64,000 bases of DNA from Cellulomonas sp. 73-92 (GCF_001898175.1 NZ_MKTH01000024.1:229512-293511), one strand, 5' to 3'. Shown: positions 45,418 to 55,671, counted from the first letter of the stretch. Notes: a model not told the origin generated them from the sequence alone. A program made the numbers and translations.

Positions 45418-46665
45418 CTAGAGGCCCCAGCCGTGCTCGATGAAGTGGTCCAGCGGCAGGGTCGCGGCGCCGAGGGCGGCGATCTCCGGGCCGAGGGTCG
45501 AGCGCTCGACGACGACCTCGGCACCGGGCTGCGGCAGCGAGTAACGGCGGACCGCGGCACGCAGGTCGGCGAGGAACTCGCTGACGATCCGGTCGCCGAA
45601 CCAGCCGGCGACGACGACCTGCTGCGGGTTGTAGAGGTTGACGAGGTTCGCCAGCGCCAGGCCGAGGTGGTCGACGAGGCCGTGCAGCGCCGACCGCGCG
45701 CTCTCCTCGCCGTTGCGGTAGGCCGCGAAGAGCTCGTCGACACCCGTCGACTCGCGCCCTCGCCAGGCTTCGTCCCGCCCGCGCCAGCGCTCCAGGACGG
45801 CGGACGCGCCGACGAAGGTCTCGACACAGCCCTGCGAGCCGCACCGGCACCGCACCCCGTCGAGGCTGATCTTGGTGTGGCCCCACTCGCCGGCGGAGCT
45901 GCTCGAGCCGCGGTAGAGCCGGCCGTTGGTGATGATCCCGGCGCCCGCTCCGTCGCCGATGAAGACCACGACCCCGTGCTCGACGCCCTTCGCCGAGCCG
46001 AACCACGACTCGGCCTGCGTCGTCGTCTTCGCACCGTTGTCGATCAGCACGGGGAACCCGAGGCGGCGCGCCAGGGGCGCGAACGTCTCCGTCTCCCACC
46101 CGACCACCTGCGCGTGCACGATCGGCTCGACCGCCGGATCGGGAGCGCCGGCCGCGCTCTCGGGGTGCTCGACGATGCCGGGGACGCCGAGCCCCAGCCC
46201 GAGCACCCGTCGCTCGGACCCATCGCCCCGCGGCCCGAGCTCGGCCCGCATCGACGTGACGTACTCGTCGACGAGCTTGGTCACGTGGGCCGGCGCGATC
46301 CGCCGGCCCGCGAACTGGTACTCGCGCGACGCCAACCGGCGCATCGTCAGGTCGAACGCCTGCACGCTGACCCGGTTCTCACCGACGTCCGCACCGAAGA
46401 CCACGGCCGCCTCCGGGTTGACCGCCAGCAGCGTCCGCGGGCGGCCGCCGGGCGAGTCGGACTGGCCGCGCTCGACGACCGTCCCCTCGGCGATCAGCTC
46501 CCCCACGAGGGTCGTCACGGTGGCCGGCGACAGCGAGGTCTCCTCGCCGAGGGACGCCCGGCTCGTCTCACCGCTGAAGAGCAGGTGGCGAAGCAGGAGG
46601 GCCCGGTTCGCACGCCGCACGTCGCGGACGGATGCCTTGCGCTGCGCTGCGCCGCGTTCGTTCAC
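45418..46665 (-). CDS. ROK family transcriptional regulator
   Basis: N-terminal HTH (GETSRASLGEETSLSPATVTTLVGELIAEG), VFIGDGAGAGIITNGRLYRGSSSSAGEWGHTKISLDGVRCRCGSQGCVET. Confidence 0.9.
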   Translation of the reverse strand: MNERGAAQRKASVRDVRRANRALLLRHLLFSGETSRASLGEETSLSPATVTTLVGELIAEGTVVERGQSDSPGGRPRTLLAVNPEAAVVFGADVGENRVSVQAFDLTMRRLASREYQFAGRRIAPAHVTKLVDEYVTSMRAELGPRGDGSERRVLGLGLGVPGIVEHPESAAGAPDPAVEPIVHAQVVGWETETFAPLARRLGFPVLIDNGAKTTTQAESWFGSAKGVEHGVVVFIGDGAGAGIITNGRLYRGSSSSAGEWGHTKISLDGVRCRCGSQGCVETFVGASAVLERWRGRDEAWRGRESTGVDELFAAYRNGEESARSALHGLVDHLGLALANLVNLYNPQQVVVAGWFGDRIVSEFLADLRAAVRRYSLPQPGAEVVVERSTLGPEIAALGAATLPLDHFIEHGWGL

Positions 46666-46675
46666 AAGTTATTTT

Positions 46676-46689
46676 TTAGTCCGAACTAA
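46676..46689. promoter_or_regulatory. ROK-type operator-like dyad TTAGT-CCGA-ACTAA
   Basis: Dyad 11 bp upstream of the ROK start, embedded in an unusual AT-rich patch (ATTTTTTAGTCCGAACTAAG). Confidence 0.6.
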
Positions 46690-46769
46690 GCACGGGTGTC
46701 AAGCGGCGCGTTGTCAGGATGCGCGGCGCCGCCCGCCCCAGGTGCCGGTCGATGGGCGTCGGTCGGTCG

Positions 46770-49700
46770 TCAGCTCGTCGGCTTCGGCGCCGGCTGCTCG
46801 TCCCGGTGGAACAGCAGCAGATCCGGCAAGGACGTCGCGAAGTAGTCGATCGGGGATCCGTCGGTGACCGCTCCCGCGGGCTCAGCGTCGCTCGTGACGG
46901 CCCGCGAGCGAACGGCGACCGCTTCCTCGTTCGCGCCGAGGCGGTCAAGGACGCACGCAAGACGCTCGTGCAGCTGCCGCGTGTCCGTCAGCGGATGGCG
47001 GGCCTCACCGAGGTTCTCCGGGATCTCGATGGCACGGCGGAGGAAGCCCGCGGCCCCCTCGAGATCGCCCCGCCCCTGCGCGAGTGCCGCCAGTGTCGTC
47101 GTCGTCGACTCCCACACGGAGATGACCGCGCCTTCGCCGCCTTCCCAGGGCGCGAACTGCCGGGACTCGAGGATGGCGAGCGCCTCGACGGCACGGCCGA
47201 CCTTGACGAGCTCCTCGCAGTAGACCGCGGTCAGGTCGTCCCGCCGGAGCACCTCGGGGCGGGCCTGGTCCAGCAGGGTGACGCGGACGGATGCACCCGC
47301 GCCCATGCGCGCCAGCAGCTGGTCCCTCTCGTACAGGAGGCGTGCGTTCGTATCGAGCGCGATGGCTCGGTCGTACAGCTCCAGAGCGCGCTCGTCCTCC
47401 CCGTCCAGGTTGACCAGCGCGATCGCGGCGTTCCGCATGATCACGGAGTCCCGGGCGCCGCGGGCGATCGCGGCGAGCCACAGCTCGAGGGCCTCCCGTT
47501 GCCGGCCGGCGTCGTACAGCAGCATCCCCAGCAGGGACGCTGCCCTGTCGTCACGCTGGTCGGCCCTGAGTGCGGCGCGGAGCGCGTCATGGTCTGCGTG
47601 ACCGGCCGGGAAGCACCAGGTGTCGTCCATCGCGCGCGCCCGGCGACGCGCGTCGGCAGCCTTGGCGTGGTCGCCGAGCGCCTCGAGCACGACGGCCCGG
47701 TGATAGGCAGCCAGCGGGCGAAGCTCCCCGGCGGCGGTGGGCTCGGCCTGCTCAGCATCGGCCAGCACGCTCTCGGCGTTCTCCAACGCTCCAGCCGAGG
47801 CAAGCTCGGACGCGACATCGATCAAGGTCCGGCCATCGCCGCTCCGCGCGAAACCTGCGAGCTCGCGTCCTACCTGGTCGAGGCGGTCACGGGTCAGCCA
47901 TGCCGTCAGCACGTCGTCCGCCTCGGGGACACGTCCAAGGTGACGGAGCGCAACGACGCGCACGGTCTCGGCACGCGAGTCCTCGGGGCAGCCACGCAAC
48001 GCCGCGTCGGCTCGGGCCGCCGCCTCGGCCCACCGACCGGCCCGGGCGTCGATGCGCGCGAGCTCGAGACTCGCCGGGCCGCTCCAGCGTCCGTCCCACG
48101 CCGACTTCGCCAGGGCGTCGTAGGCCTCCTCGCTCCGCCCCTGCCTGACGAGCGCGAGTCCCAGGAGGTACGAGGCCTCGCCGTCTCGCGGATTGCCGTT
48201 GCGCCTCGTCAGGCGCGCGATGGCCCGGCGGGCATGCTCTTCCGCGCCCTCGACGTCGGCCCGACGCAGGCGATCGTCGGCGAGGGCGATGTGGGTTCGG
48301 GCGTCACCGGGGTCGCGGCGCAGAGCCTCGTTCCAGTAGGGCAGGGGTGAGCGGGTCGGATGACGGTACTGAGCGAGATGAATGCCCGTCAGATAGAGCT
48401 CCTCCACCGTCGACATGTCCTCCGGCGCCGCCGGCTCGACGGCGACCCAGGGTTCGGCGCCCCGCGACACGGGGCGGGGACGCCATCGGATGATCTCGGT
48501 GCCCGCCTGCACAACGAGCACCTCCACCTCCTCGGCCGCCGCCCCGTGCGCGGGGACGTTCATGAGGAACGGCTTGCCGGGCGCGAGGTCGACCCGGCGA
48601 TCCAGGACGACTCGCGGGCCGACGGCCACGCGGACCGTCGATCCCGGCCGATCCGACGTCACGCACAGCCCCACGCGCACCGAGTCGCCGACCACGTCCA
48701 GCCGGACGGCGGCGTCCTGGTTCGCCTGCTGGGCCGGTCCGATCTCCTGGATCGGGTACCACGTCTGGGTGAACGTCTTGGTCTCGCCCGGTTCGAGCCA
48801 CGCGAAGTCCGGTTGGTTGTCCGTGTACACACCGGCCATGAGCTCCACGTACGGACCGTCGCCGTCGGTGAGCAGCCGGTCCCAGGCATGGCCGAAGGCC
48901 GCATCCCCCCAGGTCCACTGCTTCTTCCCCGGGGCGATCCGGTGGTCGGCGACGTGGACGAATCCCGCCCGCGCCCGATGGTCGTAGCCGCCGAAGAAGT
49001 CGTCGACGGAGTCGGTGACCATGTACGACGTCGGAACCGGGATGTTCCGGTAGAAGTCCAGCCGGTCGCGCCCATCCGCCGCCCGCGCCGGGTAGTCGAC
49101 GCCGTAGTAAGGACGATCCGCCTCGGGAAAGGCCGTGATCGCCCGACGCGCGTGGTCCGCGACGAAGCGGACGTCGGTGGGGAAGAAGGACTGGTACTCG
49201 TCGTGCACGCGGGCGGCGACATTGGCCCACCAGAGGAAGGTCTGCGCCTGGCTGGTCCGGTTGTGAAGCCGGACGACGACCTCGACCACGGCGCGATCGG
49301 GCCGCAGCCGGATCCCGTGCATGCCCTTCATCCGCGTGAACGGGTCGTGGTCGGAGCACCAGACCGTGACGGTTCCGTCAGGGCTCCCCTCGATCTCCGT
49401 CTGGACCGGCAGGAAGGTTGCCGGGCGGTGGTGCTGCGGCCAGTTGAACTCGACCCCACCCGAGATCCACGGACCCGCGAGCCCGACGAGCGCCGGCTTG
49501 ATCACGTTGTTGCGGTAGAAGAAGTCGTAGCTCGCCGTCTTGTCGAGCCCGACGTGGATGCGGCCGCCGAGCTCGGGGAGCACCATCAGCCGGATCCAGC
49601 GGTTCTCGAGGTGGACCGCCTGCCACCTCCGGGGCCGGCTCTCGGTGGCGACCCGGTCGATGAACGGCATCGGATAGACCCGGCCGCTCGACCCTTGGTA

Positions 49701-49856
49701 GACACGCCGATCGAGGAACATCGGGAATCGGTCGGGCTCGGCGGGCTCGTAGGTGCGCATGACGACGGGCTGGCTCCATGCGATGGCCTCGCCGCTCGCG
49801 AGCTGTCGGGCCAGCGGCGCGGGCGGGTCTGGCAGGAGAAGCCGATCGTGTTCCAC
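46770..49856 (-). CDS. DUF5107 + TPR-repeat protein
   Basis: FLDRRVYQGSSGRVYPMPFIDRVA...ISGGVEFNWPQHHRPATFLPV...GKKQWTWGDAAFGHAWDRLLTDGDGPYVELMAGVYTDNQPDF; multiple TPR-like helices in the C-terminal half. Confidence 0.85.
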   Translation of the reverse strand: MEHDRLLLPDPPAPLARQLASGEAIAWSQPVVMRTYEPAEPDRFPMFLDRRVYQGSSGRVYPMPFIDRVATESRPRRWQAVHLENRWIRLMVLPELGGRIHVGLDKTASYDFFYRNNVIKPALVGLAGPWISGGVEFNWPQHHRPATFLPVQTEIEGSPDGTVTVWCSDHDPFTRMKGMHGIRLRPDRAVVEVVVRLHNRTSQAQTFLWWANVAARVHDEYQSFFPTDVRFVADHARRAITAFPEADRPYYGVDYPARAADGRDRLDFYRNIPVPTSYMVTDSVDDFFGGYDHRARAGFVHVADHRIAPGKKQWTWGDAAFGHAWDRLLTDGDGPYVELMAGVYTDNQPDFAWLEPGETKTFTQTWYPIQEIGPAQQANQDAAVRLDVVGDSVRVGLCVTSDRPGSTVRVAVGPRVVLDRRVDLAPGKPFLMNVPAHGAAAEEVEVLVVQAGTEIIRWRPRPVSRGAEPWVAVEPAAPEDMSTVEELYLTGIHLAQYRHPTRSPLPYWNEALRRDPGDARTHIALADDRLRRADVEGAEEHARRAIARLTRRNGNPRDGEASYLLGLALVRQGRSEEAYDALAKSAWDGRWSGPASLELARIDARAGRWAEAAARADAALRGCPEDSRAETVRVVALRHLGRVPEADDVLTAWLTRDRLDQVGRELAGFARSGDGRTLIDVASELASAGALENAESVLADAEQAEPTAAGELRPLAAYHRAVVLEALGDHAKAADARRRARAMDDTWCFPAGHADHDALRAALRADQRDDRAASLLGMLLYDAGRQREALELWLAAIARGARDSVIMRNAAIALVNLDGEDERALELYDRAIALDTNARLLYERDQLLARMGAGASVRVTLLDQARPEVLRRDDLTAVYCEELVKVGRAVEALAILESRQFAPWEGGEGAVISVWESTTTTLAALAQGRGDLEGAAGFLRRAIEIPENLGEARHPLTDTRQLHERLACVLDRLGANEEAVAVRSRAVTSDAEPAGAVTDGSPIDYFATSLPDLLLFHRDEQPAPKPTS

Positions 49857-49863
49857 CCCTTGA

Positions 49864-49890
49864 TCCCACCGGAGGACCCGACCGGTGGGA
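49864..49890. promoter_or_regulatory. Inverted repeat TCCCACCGG-N9-CCGGTGGGA in divergent DUF5107/AraC region
   Basis: Perfect 9-bp dyad; a second dyad CTGTCC-TC-GGACAG lies at 49925-49938. Confidence 0.5.
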
Positions 49891-49947
49891 ATGGCGATAC
49901 GACCGCAGTACCTGGACGATCGGACTGTCCTCGGACAGGATGAGGAC

Positions 49948-50811
49948 GTGCCGATCCAGGAGGGATTCAGGAACCAACGGCTCGTCGTGGTGCCGCGACC
50001 CGCCGTCGCGGAGGCGTTGGAGCGCCCGGTCACGAGGCGACTCGTGGTGACCGACGCGGGCTACTACCCGGAGGCCCGCGACCACTTGATGCGCCGCCCA
50101 CGCGGCGCCCCGGAGACGATCGTCATCGTCTGCGCCTCGGGCAACGGATGGATTCGGATCGGGGACTCCGTGCACCGCGTCGCGCCGCGATCGGCCGCCG
50201 TCATCCCGCGTTCCGTGCCTCATTCGTACGGGGCCGGCGACGGGCAGCCCTGGACGATCTGGTGGTGCCACCTGCGCGGCACGGATGTTGCCGAGCTCGC
50301 CGGCTCGATGGGCGTGTCGCCTGCCAAGCCGATCGTGGCCGTGCGGGGCATCGAGCGTGCGGTTGCCCTCCTCGACGAGATCGTCTCGGGCCTGGAACGC
50401 GACCAGTCGCCCGCGCGCCTGGTCGCGGCGGCTGGGGCCGCGTGGAAGCTGCTGACGCAGATCAGCGTGGACCAGGTGTTCCCGGCGCCCGGCGACCCGC
50501 TCCAGCGGGCCATGACCTACCTCGCGGACCGGCTCGACGGGTCAGTGCCCGTACCGGACCTGGCACGCCTGGTCGGCGTGTCTCCGTCCCACCTGACGGC
50601 GCTCTTCAGGAAGGCGACCGGTGGCGGGGTCCTGGCCCACCACACGGCGCTGCGCATGTCGCGAGCTCGTCAGCTGCTCGACACCAGCAACGCGACGATC
50701 GCGGAGATCGCCCGGGAGGTCGGCTACGACGACCCCCTCTACTTCTCGCGGCAGTTCCGCCGCCACCACGCGATGAGCCCGCGGGACTACCGGGCGAGAG
50801 ACTCCGGCTGA
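49948..50811 (+). CDS. AraC family transcriptional regulator
   Basis: C-terminal double HTH: VPDLARLVGVSPSHLTALFRKATGGGVLAHHTALRMSRARQLLDTSNATIAEIAREVGYDDPLYFSRQFRRHHAMSPRDYR; GTG start chosen at 49948 (ORF opens 49885). Confidence 0.88.
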   Translation: MPIQEGFRNQRLVVVPRPAVAEALERPVTRRLVVTDAGYYPEARDHLMRRPRGAPETIVIVCASGNGWIRIGDSVHRVAPRSAAVIPRSVPHSYGAGDGQPWTIWWCHLRGTDVAELAGSMGVSPAKPIVAVRGIERAVALLDEIVSGLERDQSPARLVAAAGAAWKLLTQISVDQVFPAPGDPLQRAMTYLADRLDGSVPVPDLARLVGVSPSHLTALFRKATGGGVLAHHTALRMSRARQLLDTSNATIAEIAREVGYDDPLYFSRQFRRHHAMSPRDYRARDSG

Positions 50812-51731
50812 CGCAGACGGATCGCCCACCTCCAGGTTCGAGAGCCGTTGGGAGGCAGGCGGTACAGGTCCACACCGCTGCGGAGCGCGTTCGGAGGCGC
50901 GCTCATCGGCTCGACCGCAACGGCGCGGCGGGGACCGTCGTCCGTCATCAGGTCGGGGGCCACGTACCACTGGGTCCACGGCAGGGTGGCATCCGCCCAG
51001 AGCTCGACCGCACGACCGTCTTCCGCCGACAGTCGGTGGACCAGTCCGCGGCTCGCGATGTCCATGCGCCGGTACAGGGCATGGGCCGGCACGTCGTCGA
51101 CCGGATGTGGGGCACGGACGTCCTCGGTGGCCCCGCGGACATCGCGTGGCACGCCGGGAAGGTTGCGCGCGTCCAGCAGCCACGCCCGATCGGCGTCGAT
51201 CGACACGCGCAGGTCGTCGAGCGGGGTGTCGCCCAGCCGGAGGTAGGGGTGCACGCCGACGGCCACCGGCGCCGCGCGTGTCCCACGGTTCTCCAGGTCG
51301 ACACGTGCGCTCAGCCCGTCCGGATGCAGGCTGTACCCGACGCGCACCTCGAGCGCGAACGGGTACCCGGGCTGCGGGTCGATGGTCGTCCGCAGCTCCA
51401 CGCTCGATGCGCTGCGCGCGCGCACGGCGAAGTCGGTCTGCGCGAGAAGGCCATGGATGGCGTTGCCGAGCTCGGGCTCGTTGACCGGCAGCTGCAGGCG
51501 CTGCCCGTCGTACCACCACGTCCCGTCCTCGACGCGGTTCGGCCACGGGGCCAGGACGGCGCCGGCCATCCCGGGGAGGTCGGGCACCCGGGTGGTCGGC
51601 TCGACCAGGGCGATCCCGTCCACCGTGAGGCTGCGGACTGCGGCCGCACGCGCCGAGATGGTTGCGGTGGTCTCGTGCTCGGTGCCGACGTGTCGCAGCT
51701 GAACGACGTCCGATGCTTGGAGCTCCTTCAC
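50787..51731 (-). CDS. Aldose 1-epimerase family protein
   Basis: GMAGAVLAPWPNRVEDGTWWYDGQRLQLPVNEPELGNAIHGLL; GVHPYLRLG. Confidence 0.88.
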   Translation of the reverse strand: MKELQASDVVQLRHVGTEHETTATISARAAAVRSLTVDGIALVEPTTRVPDLPGMAGAVLAPWPNRVEDGTWWYDGQRLQLPVNEPELGNAIHGLLAQTDFAVRARSASSVELRTTIDPQPGYPFALEVRVGYSLHPDGLSARVDLENRGTRAAPVAVGVHPYLRLGDTPLDDLRVSIDADRAWLLDARNLPGVPRDVRGATEDVRAPHPVDDVPAHALYRRMDIASRGLVHRLSAEDGRAVELWADATLPWTQWYVAPDLMTDDGPRRAVAVEPMSAPPNALRSGVDLYRLPPNGSRTWRWAIRLRQPESLAR

Positions 51732-53866
51732 GACGTCGCGGCGACCTGCAGGAGCACCGAATGGTCCACGTCAAGGGACGGTGCTTCGACGCCGACGGTC
51801 TCGAGCACGCGGCCGGTCTGGACCAACGCGGCGGTCATCCAGGGCGGACGTTGCCCCTCCGGCACGGGGTCGCCGACGGCGAGCTCGGCCACCTCGTAGC
51901 GCCGGTCGGGGGCGAGTCCGGGCAGCCGGAGCCTGGCCGGTGGCCAGCCGGCGGGACGGTCGAGCACGGCGAAGTGGTAGAGGGCGCGATCCTGGTCGGG
52001 AGCCACGACACCCTCGAGCCGCACCTCCGGCGTCGTGTCGGCGTGGACGACCGTGCCGGCGTGGAGCAGGGCCCGCCAGTCCTTGTGCGCGGCGACCCAC
52101 GCTGCCGTCCGCTCGAACGTGTCGTCGTCGACCGCGGTCAGGTCGAGCTCCACGCCGAGGTTCCCCCAGAAGGCGACCGCCGCGCGGAAGTCCAGACCGG
52201 CGTGGCGATGGGTGGTGTGCGCCTCACCGGATCCGATGTGGGTGCCCATCAGCTCCGGCGGCAGCAAGAGCCCGGTCCACCGTTGGATGTCGAGCCTGTC
52301 GTGCGGGTCGTTGCAGTCGCTCGGCCACACGCGGTCGGTGCGGTCGAGCACGCCGAGGTCGGCCCGCCCACCGCCGCTCGCGCAGGACTCGATCTCCAGG
52401 CGAGGGAACCTGCTCCTCAGCTCGTCCATCATCCGGTAGGCCCGCAGCGTCTGCTCCCGCACGCCGGCTCGCCCGTCGAACGAGTGGCCCGCGTCGGTGA
52501 GCGAACGGTTGTGGTCCCACTTGATGAAGTCGATGCCCAGCTCGTCGACGAGAAGCGTGACGCGGTCGTGGACCAGGCGGAACGCCTCCGCATGGGCAAG
52601 GTCCAGCACGTGCTGGTGGCGCGACGGCAGCCCGGGGCCGTGGCCCGCGTCGAAGACCCAGTCGGGGTGCGCCCGGGCCAGCTCGGAGTCGAGGCTGATC
52701 ATCTCCGGCTCGAACCAGAGGCCGAACTGCATGCCGAGGTCGTGCACCCGCGAGGAGAGCGGGGCGAGGCCCCGCGGCCAGACCTCCGGGTCGACGAGCC
52801 AGTCGCCGAGGGATGTGTGATCGTCGCGGCGGCCCAGGAACCAGCCGTCGTCGAGGACGAAGCGCTCCGCCCCGAGCTCGGCGCTGCGCTCCGCCATCCT
52901 CAGCAGGGGCTCGAGCGACTGCTGGAAGTAGACGGACTCCCAGGTGTTCACCAGCACCGGTCGGGGCGACGCGGGGTGCCCGGGCCGTGCACGCAGGTAG
53001 CGGTGGAAGCGCGCCGAGAGCGCGTCGAGGCCCTCTCCCCAGGACGCGAGGAGCCGGGGACCGCGGTATCGCTCCCCCGCAGCAAGCACCACCTCGTCCG
53101 GCAGCATCAGCTCTCCGGCGCGCAGCAGGCGAGACCCGGCTGGCGTCAGCTCGGCGGCCAGGGCCTGGTTGCCGCTCCACGCCAGGTGCACGGCCCACAC
53201 CCGGCCGGCCCGAAAACCGAACCCGGGCGCCCCGACGCACATCAACGACGAGCCGTCGAGGCCGGGCTTGCCGCCCCGGCTCTCGCGCAGCCACACCCCT
53301 GCCGGGAGCGGGTGCCGCTGGGGAACCCGCTCCCGAGCCCATCTGCCGGTCCAGTCGAGGATCTCGGCGGCCTCGTCGGGGATCGGCACGGCCGGTTCGA
53401 GCACGTCGAGACGGAACGCGTCCTGTCCCTCGTTCACGAGCTCGACCCCCAGGCACAACAGGCCTTGGTCCGTCAGCTCGAGGTCCACCACCATCCGCAG
53501 GAGGCCCACCTCGTCGACCGCCTCGGTGCGCAGCCGGGCGCGCCCCTCAGTCTCGGAGAGCTCGCTGCGCGCGTCGCGGAAGAGCGGGGCGAAGTCCCTC
53601 CCCCGGCGGCTGCCCGCGATGCCCGGCCGGCCGAGCCATCCTTCGGCGAGCTGCGGGACCACGGGGATCGGCTGGGGGTAGGTGATGGCGCTGTCGCCCA
53701 CGGTCGGCTGGACCGAGGACGCCAGGGAGACGAGGTCCGCCGTGGTGGCCTCGCCCAGGTCCGGACCCCAGTGCAGGATCCGCGGCAGTCGCCCGCCGCG
53801 AAGGTCTACCACGACGCTCGTCCCCCCACGCCGGAGGTGGACCAGCTCAGTCGCCAGGACGTTCAC
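51728..53866 (-). CDS. Alpha-galactosidase, glycoside hydrolase family 36
   Basis: VLVNTWESVYFQQS, FVLDDGWFLGRRDD, FGLWFEPEMIS, DFIKWDHNRSLTDAG, IESCASGGGRADLGVLDRTDRVWPSDCND. Confidence 0.93.
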   Translation of the reverse strand: MNVLATELVHLRRGGTSVVVDLRGGRLPRILHWGPDLGEATTADLVSLASSVQPTVGDSAITYPQPIPVVPQLAEGWLGRPGIAGSRRGRDFAPLFRDARSELSETEGRARLRTEAVDEVGLLRMVVDLELTDQGLLCLGVELVNEGQDAFRLDVLEPAVPIPDEAAEILDWTGRWARERVPQRHPLPAGVWLRESRGGKPGLDGSSLMCVGAPGFGFRAGRVWAVHLAWSGNQALAAELTPAGSRLLRAGELMLPDEVVLAAGERYRGPRLLASWGEGLDALSARFHRYLRARPGHPASPRPVLVNTWESVYFQQSLEPLLRMAERSAELGAERFVLDDGWFLGRRDDHTSLGDWLVDPEVWPRGLAPLSSRVHDLGMQFGLWFEPEMISLDSELARAHPDWVFDAGHGPGLPSRHQHVLDLAHAEAFRLVHDRVTLLVDELGIDFIKWDHNRSLTDAGHSFDGRAGVREQTLRAYRMMDELRSRFPRLEIESCASGGGRADLGVLDRTDRVWPSDCNDPHDRLDIQRWTGLLLPPELMGTHIGSGEAHTTHRHAGLDFRAAVAFWGNLGVELDLTAVDDDTFERTAAWVAAHKDWRALLHAGTVVHADTTPEVRLEGVVAPDQDRALYHFAVLDRPAGWPPARLRLPGLAPDRRYEVAELAVGDPVPEGQRPPWMTAALVQTGRVLETVGVEAPSLDVDHSVLLQVAATS

Positions 53867-53870
53867 CGAC

Positions 53871-54731
53871 TCATCCCTTCAGTCCGCTGCTGGCGATCCC
53901 GGCGAAGAACTGCCGGCGTAGCAGCAGGAAGACGAGCACCAACGGGGCCAGGCAGACGAGTGCGCCGGCCATGAGCGTGGGGTAGTCCGTTCCGTACTGC
54001 CCCTGCATGGCCGCCAGGCCCACCGTCAGTGGCCGGTTCGCCCCCGTCGGGGTCACGATCAGCGGCCAGAGCAGGTCGTTCCACGAGTACAGCGATGTCA
54101 GCACGGCCAGTGCGGCGATCATCGGCCGGGCCATCGGGAGCATCACGTGCCAGAAGACCTGCCAGGTGTTGGCACCGTCCAACCTGGCGGCCTCCTCGAA
54201 CTCGGCGGGCAGGCCGCGAAATGCCTGCCGCAGGAGGAACGTCCCGAAGGCCGAGAACATCCCGGGGATGGCCAGGGCCGGTAGCTTGCTCAGCAGTCCG
54301 AGCTCTTTCATGATCTCGAACTGCCCGAGCAGGAAGAGCTGGCTGGGAACCATCAGCATCAGCAGGTACAACGTGAACACCAGGTCGCGCCCGGGAAATC
54401 GCAGCCGGGCGAAGGCATACCCCGCCAGGGACGCCACGAACAGCTGCCCGGCGACCCGCATCACCAGTGACGACACGGACACCATGAACTGTCGCAGGAA
54501 CGGCACCGTCTGGAAGAACGTCGCGTAGGCATGCACGGTCGGCGCGGTGGGCAGAAGGGTCGGCGGCAGCGACGCGACCTCGTTCGGGGTCTTGAACGAC
54601 GTCAGGATCTGCCAGATGAACGGCACGATCATCAGCGCGGCACCGAGGATGAGCACCGCATGGACCACCATCTCGCCGCGCCGCGAGCCGCCTCGGCGCG
54701 AGGCCGGGCGGGCGATCTCGGTCTCAGACAT
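53871..54731 (-). CDS. Carbohydrate ABC transporter permease (MalG/MsmG-type)
   Basis: EAARLDGANTWQVFWHVMLPMARPMIAALAVLTSLYSWNDLLWPLIV (EAA motif). Confidence 0.92.
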   Translation of the reverse strand: MSETEIARPASRRGGSRRGEMVVHAVLILGAALMIVPFIWQILTSFKTPNEVASLPPTLLPTAPTVHAYATFFQTVPFLRQFMVSVSSLVMRVAGQLFVASLAGYAFARLRFPGRDLVFTLYLLMLMVPSQLFLLGQFEIMKELGLLSKLPALAIPGMFSAFGTFLLRQAFRGLPAEFEEAARLDGANTWQVFWHVMLPMARPMIAALAVLTSLYSWNDLLWPLIVTPTGANRPLTVGLAAMQGQYGTDYPTLMAGALVCLAPLVLVFLLLRRQFFAGIASSGLKG

Positions 54732-55671
54732 CCACGACCCACTTTCGTTGCAGCCGGAACTGGATCGCGGTGGCCGCCATGATCACCATGAGCAGGACGA
54801 CGGCGATTGCGGCCGCGTAGCCCTGCTTGAACTGCACGAATGCCGCCTCGTAGAACAGGTAGACGATCGTCTTCGAGCCGTCGATGGCCGTGTTGTTCAC
54901 ACTCCCCAGCATGATGAAGACGAGGTCGAACATCTGCAGGGCGGAGATGACCGTCAGGATGACGACGAAGAAGATCGTGGGCGACAGCAGCGGCACGGTG
55001 ATCGAGCGGAACTGGCGGGCTCGACCCGCGCCGTCCAGCGCCGAGGCCTCGTACAGCTCGGGCGAGATGCCCTGCAGGCCGGCTCCGAGAATGATCAAGT
55101 TGATCCCGAGCCCCATCCAGATCCCGACGGCGGCGAAGGCCCAGATGGTGAACCGGGCATCGGCCACCCAGTACTCGCCGGGAATCCCGAACCTCGAGAG
55201 CACCCAGTTCAGGAGGCCGAAGTCGCCGTTGAGGATGAGCCGCCACACCATCCCGATGGCCACCGGAAGGGTCACCACGGGCAGGAAGAAGAGCACCTGG
55301 TAGATGGTGCGGCCGCGCGTGACCTGCTCGATGAGAGCGGCGAGCACGACTGCGAGCGGTACTCCGAGCAGGACGAGGGCCGTGTAGAGCATCGAGTTGC
55401 GCAGCGCGTGCCAGAACGCGTCGTTGCTGATGAGGTTCGAGTAGTTCTGGACGCCCACGAACTTCGACGGGCCGAACAGCGCGTTGCCCTTGAAGCTCTT
55501 GAGGAACGTCTCGAGAAAGGGCCAGAGGTAGAGCACGGCCAGCCCGAGGGTGGCCGGCGCGATCATGAGGACGGCCCACCAGTCGGTCCTGCGGCGCGTC
55601 CTTCGCGTGGGGGTCGGGGTCCCGGTGCGGCGGACGCGCCGCCGCACCGGGACCCGGGTTGCCGTCGACAT
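54724..55671 (-). CDS. Carbohydrate ABC transporter permease (MalF/MsmF-type)
   Basis: LYEASALDGAGRARQFRSITVPLLSPTIFFVVILTVI EAA motif. Confidence 0.92.
   Translation of the reverse strand: MSTATRVPVRRRVRRTGTPTPTRRTRRRTDWWAVLMIAPATLGLAVLYLWPFLETFLKSFKGNALFGPSKFVGVQNYSNLISNDAFWHALRNSMLYTALVLLGVPLAVVLAALIEQVTRGRTIYQVLFFLPVVTLPVAIGMVWRLILNGDFGLLNWVLSRFGIPGEYWVADARFTIWAFAAVGIWMGLGINLIILGAGLQGISPELYEASALDGAGRARQFRSITVPLLSPTIFFVVILTVISALQMFDLVFIMLGSVNNTAIDGSKTIVYLFYEAAFVQFKQGYAAAIAVVLLMVIMAATAIQFRLQRKWVVDV

Noticed and set aside
50787-50811. Overlapping convergent genes (AraC and aldose epimerase ends)
   Set aside because: Short 25-nt 3' overlap, like the CTAG stop overlap at 40857-40860, is ordinary in compact actinobacterial genomes
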